A stretch of 64,000 nucleotides of DNA. It comes from Blattabacterium cuenoti (lineage in GTDB: Bacteria; Bacteroidota; Bacteroidia; Flavobacteriales; Blattabacteriaceae). The stretch covers positions 486,501-550,500 of the forward strand of contig NZ_CP059197.1 of the NCBI RefSeq assembly GCF_014251735.1, given 5' to 3'. This document shows, in pieces, positions 63,246 through 64,000 of the stretch (positions are counted from its first letter, which is position 1; the number at the start of each line of letters is the position of its first letter). A model generated the notes under the pieces. That model made no database searches. It was not told the DNA's origin and saw nothing but the letters and a program-made list of their open reading frames with translations. Both the position numbers and the translations under genes were made by a program.

Positions 63246-64000
63246 ATGCCAGATACACTAAAAGAAATCATATCTTTAGAAGATGGTCGTACGATTGTTA
63301 TAGAAACAGGAGAAATAGCTAGACAAGCAGATGGAGCTGCCGTCGTCCGGGCAAAAAACACCATACTATTAGCTACTGTAGTAATTTCTAAAGAAATAAA
63401 AAATGAGATTAATTTTTTACCATTAACAGTAGATTACAGAGAAAAATATTCTGCGGGTGGAAAAATTCCTGGTGGATTTATCAAAAGAGAAGGAAGACCT
63501 TCTGATGAGGAGATTTTGACAATGAGATTAGTTGATCGTGTATTAAGGCCTACTTTTTCAGAATTTTTTCGAAATGAAATACAAATCATGATCTCCCTAT
63601 TATCATATGATAAAACGGTTTTACCAGATGAATTAGCTGGATTGGCCGCTTCCACAGCTTTATCCGTGGCTGGAATCCCATTCAATGGGCCTATATCAGA
63701 AATTCGTATTATCCGCGTAAATGGTAAATTCATTATAAATCCAAGTTTAGATCAATTGGAAAAAGCAGATATAGATTTAATAGTAGGAGCTTCTGAGCAT
63801 TCCATTATCATGATAGAAGGGGAGATGAAAGAAATTACAGAGAAAGAATTTTTGCAAGCTATAAATATAGCTCATAATGCCATAAAACCTCAAATAGAAG
63901 CTCAAAAAAGATTGGTAAAAAAAATTCCAAAACATCGTTTTTTTGACTTTAAAGAGAACAATAGGATCTATCATTCATTAGAGAAGGAATTTTTAGAAAA
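63246..64000 (+). CDS. pnp: Polynucleotide phosphorylase, N-terminal part (runs off the right edge)
   Basis: Phosphorolytic 3'-5' exoribonuclease. About 251 residues are visible from the ATG at 63246: the first RNase PH domain with [37 protein letters not shown], the [11 protein letters not shown] motif and [12 protein letters not shown]. The frame is open to the window end. KH and S1 domains lie outside. Confidence 0.96.
   Translation, partial: MPDTLKEIISLEDGRTIVIETGEIARQADGAAVVRAKNTILLATVVISKEIKNEINFLPLTVDYREKYSAGGKIPGGFIKREGRPSDEEILTMRLVDRVLRPTFSEFFRNEIQIMISLLSYDKTVLPDELAGLAASTALSVAGIPFNGPISEIRIIRVNGKFIINPSLDQLEKADIDLIVGASEHSIIMIEGEMKEITEKEFLQAINIAHNAIKPQIEAQKRLVKKIPKHRFFDFKENNRIYHSLEKEFLE

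Noticed and set aside
1-64000. CRISPR arrays, insertion sequences, prophage, rRNA operons or replication origin
   Set aside because: No spaced direct repeats, transposase or integrase genes, rRNA sequence or DnaA-box cluster was seen in the window.

Overview
This window is a stretch of very AT-rich, densely packed bacterial chromosome. Several features point to the Bacteroidota, class Flavobacteriia: a DUF4290 protein, a zinc-free type B L31, a GlmU-like sugar nucleotidyltransferase, flavobacterial gene pairings such as ddl with a PASTA protein and rluD, and TTTG / TAnnTTTG promoters. The reduced gene set, the lack of any mobile element, and the poly-A-rich coding with full amino-acid, cofactor and nitrogen genes fit best with Blattabacterium, the cockroach fat-body endosymbiont. 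That name is inferred from gene content; no database was searched.

Layout, left to right. 1-5434: 5' part of ileS (-), mutS (+), tRNA-Gly and tRNA-Leu (+), guaB (-). 5435-16106: a small low-complexity lipoprotein (+) facing a long minus-strand block through a strong hairpin terminator. That block, read from the right, is a cysteine desulfurase, sdhCAB, accA, dnaB, a FtsX-type permease, glmM and rplS. 16328-22418: rny, a deoxyhypusine-synthase-like gene and lpdA (+), abutting ung, a fatty acid desaturase and a ferredoxin (-). 22461-25667: a LuxC-like acyl-CoA reductase (+), then ribD, aroE, rpsU and tRNA-Val (-). 25760-32936: recG, a UvrD helicase, a CDF metal transporter, DUF4290 and murA (+). 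32907-38000: short units on alternating strands (thermonuclease, greA-HIT, coaX, hydrolase-fthC, rseP). 38153-44915: feoA-feoB plus a 45-residue Cys-rich Feo partner, ddl, a PASTA protein, rluD and mgtE. 45049-53639: leuS, gdhA, pyrH, frr, asnS and rpoN (+). 53643-60483: aldehyde dehydrogenase, sufE, metE, GlmU-like, L31 and a FabH-like synthase (-). 60578-64000: ubiE, a GH3-family protein, rpsO and the 5' part of pnp (+).

The genes sketch an aerobic cell. It has complex II, a lipoamide dehydrogenase and menaquinone methylation. It builds peptidoglycan (GlmM, GlmU-like, MurA, Ddl), methionine, riboflavin, shikimate and CoA. It assimilates or releases ammonia through glutamate dehydrogenase, imports Fe(II) and Mg(II), and keeps mismatch and excision repair (MutS, UvrD, RecG, Ung). 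No open reading frame here looks broken.

Compaction is extreme. No stretch above 300 bases lacks a gene, and most convergent gene pairs abut or overlap. Only two clear hairpin terminators were seen. No rRNA, CRISPR array, insertion sequence, prophage or replication origin was found. The least explained genes are the deoxyhypusine-synthase-like enzyme, the GH3-family protein, the orphan LuxC-like reductase, the charged low-complexity lipoprotein, and sigma-54 kept in a reduced genome.
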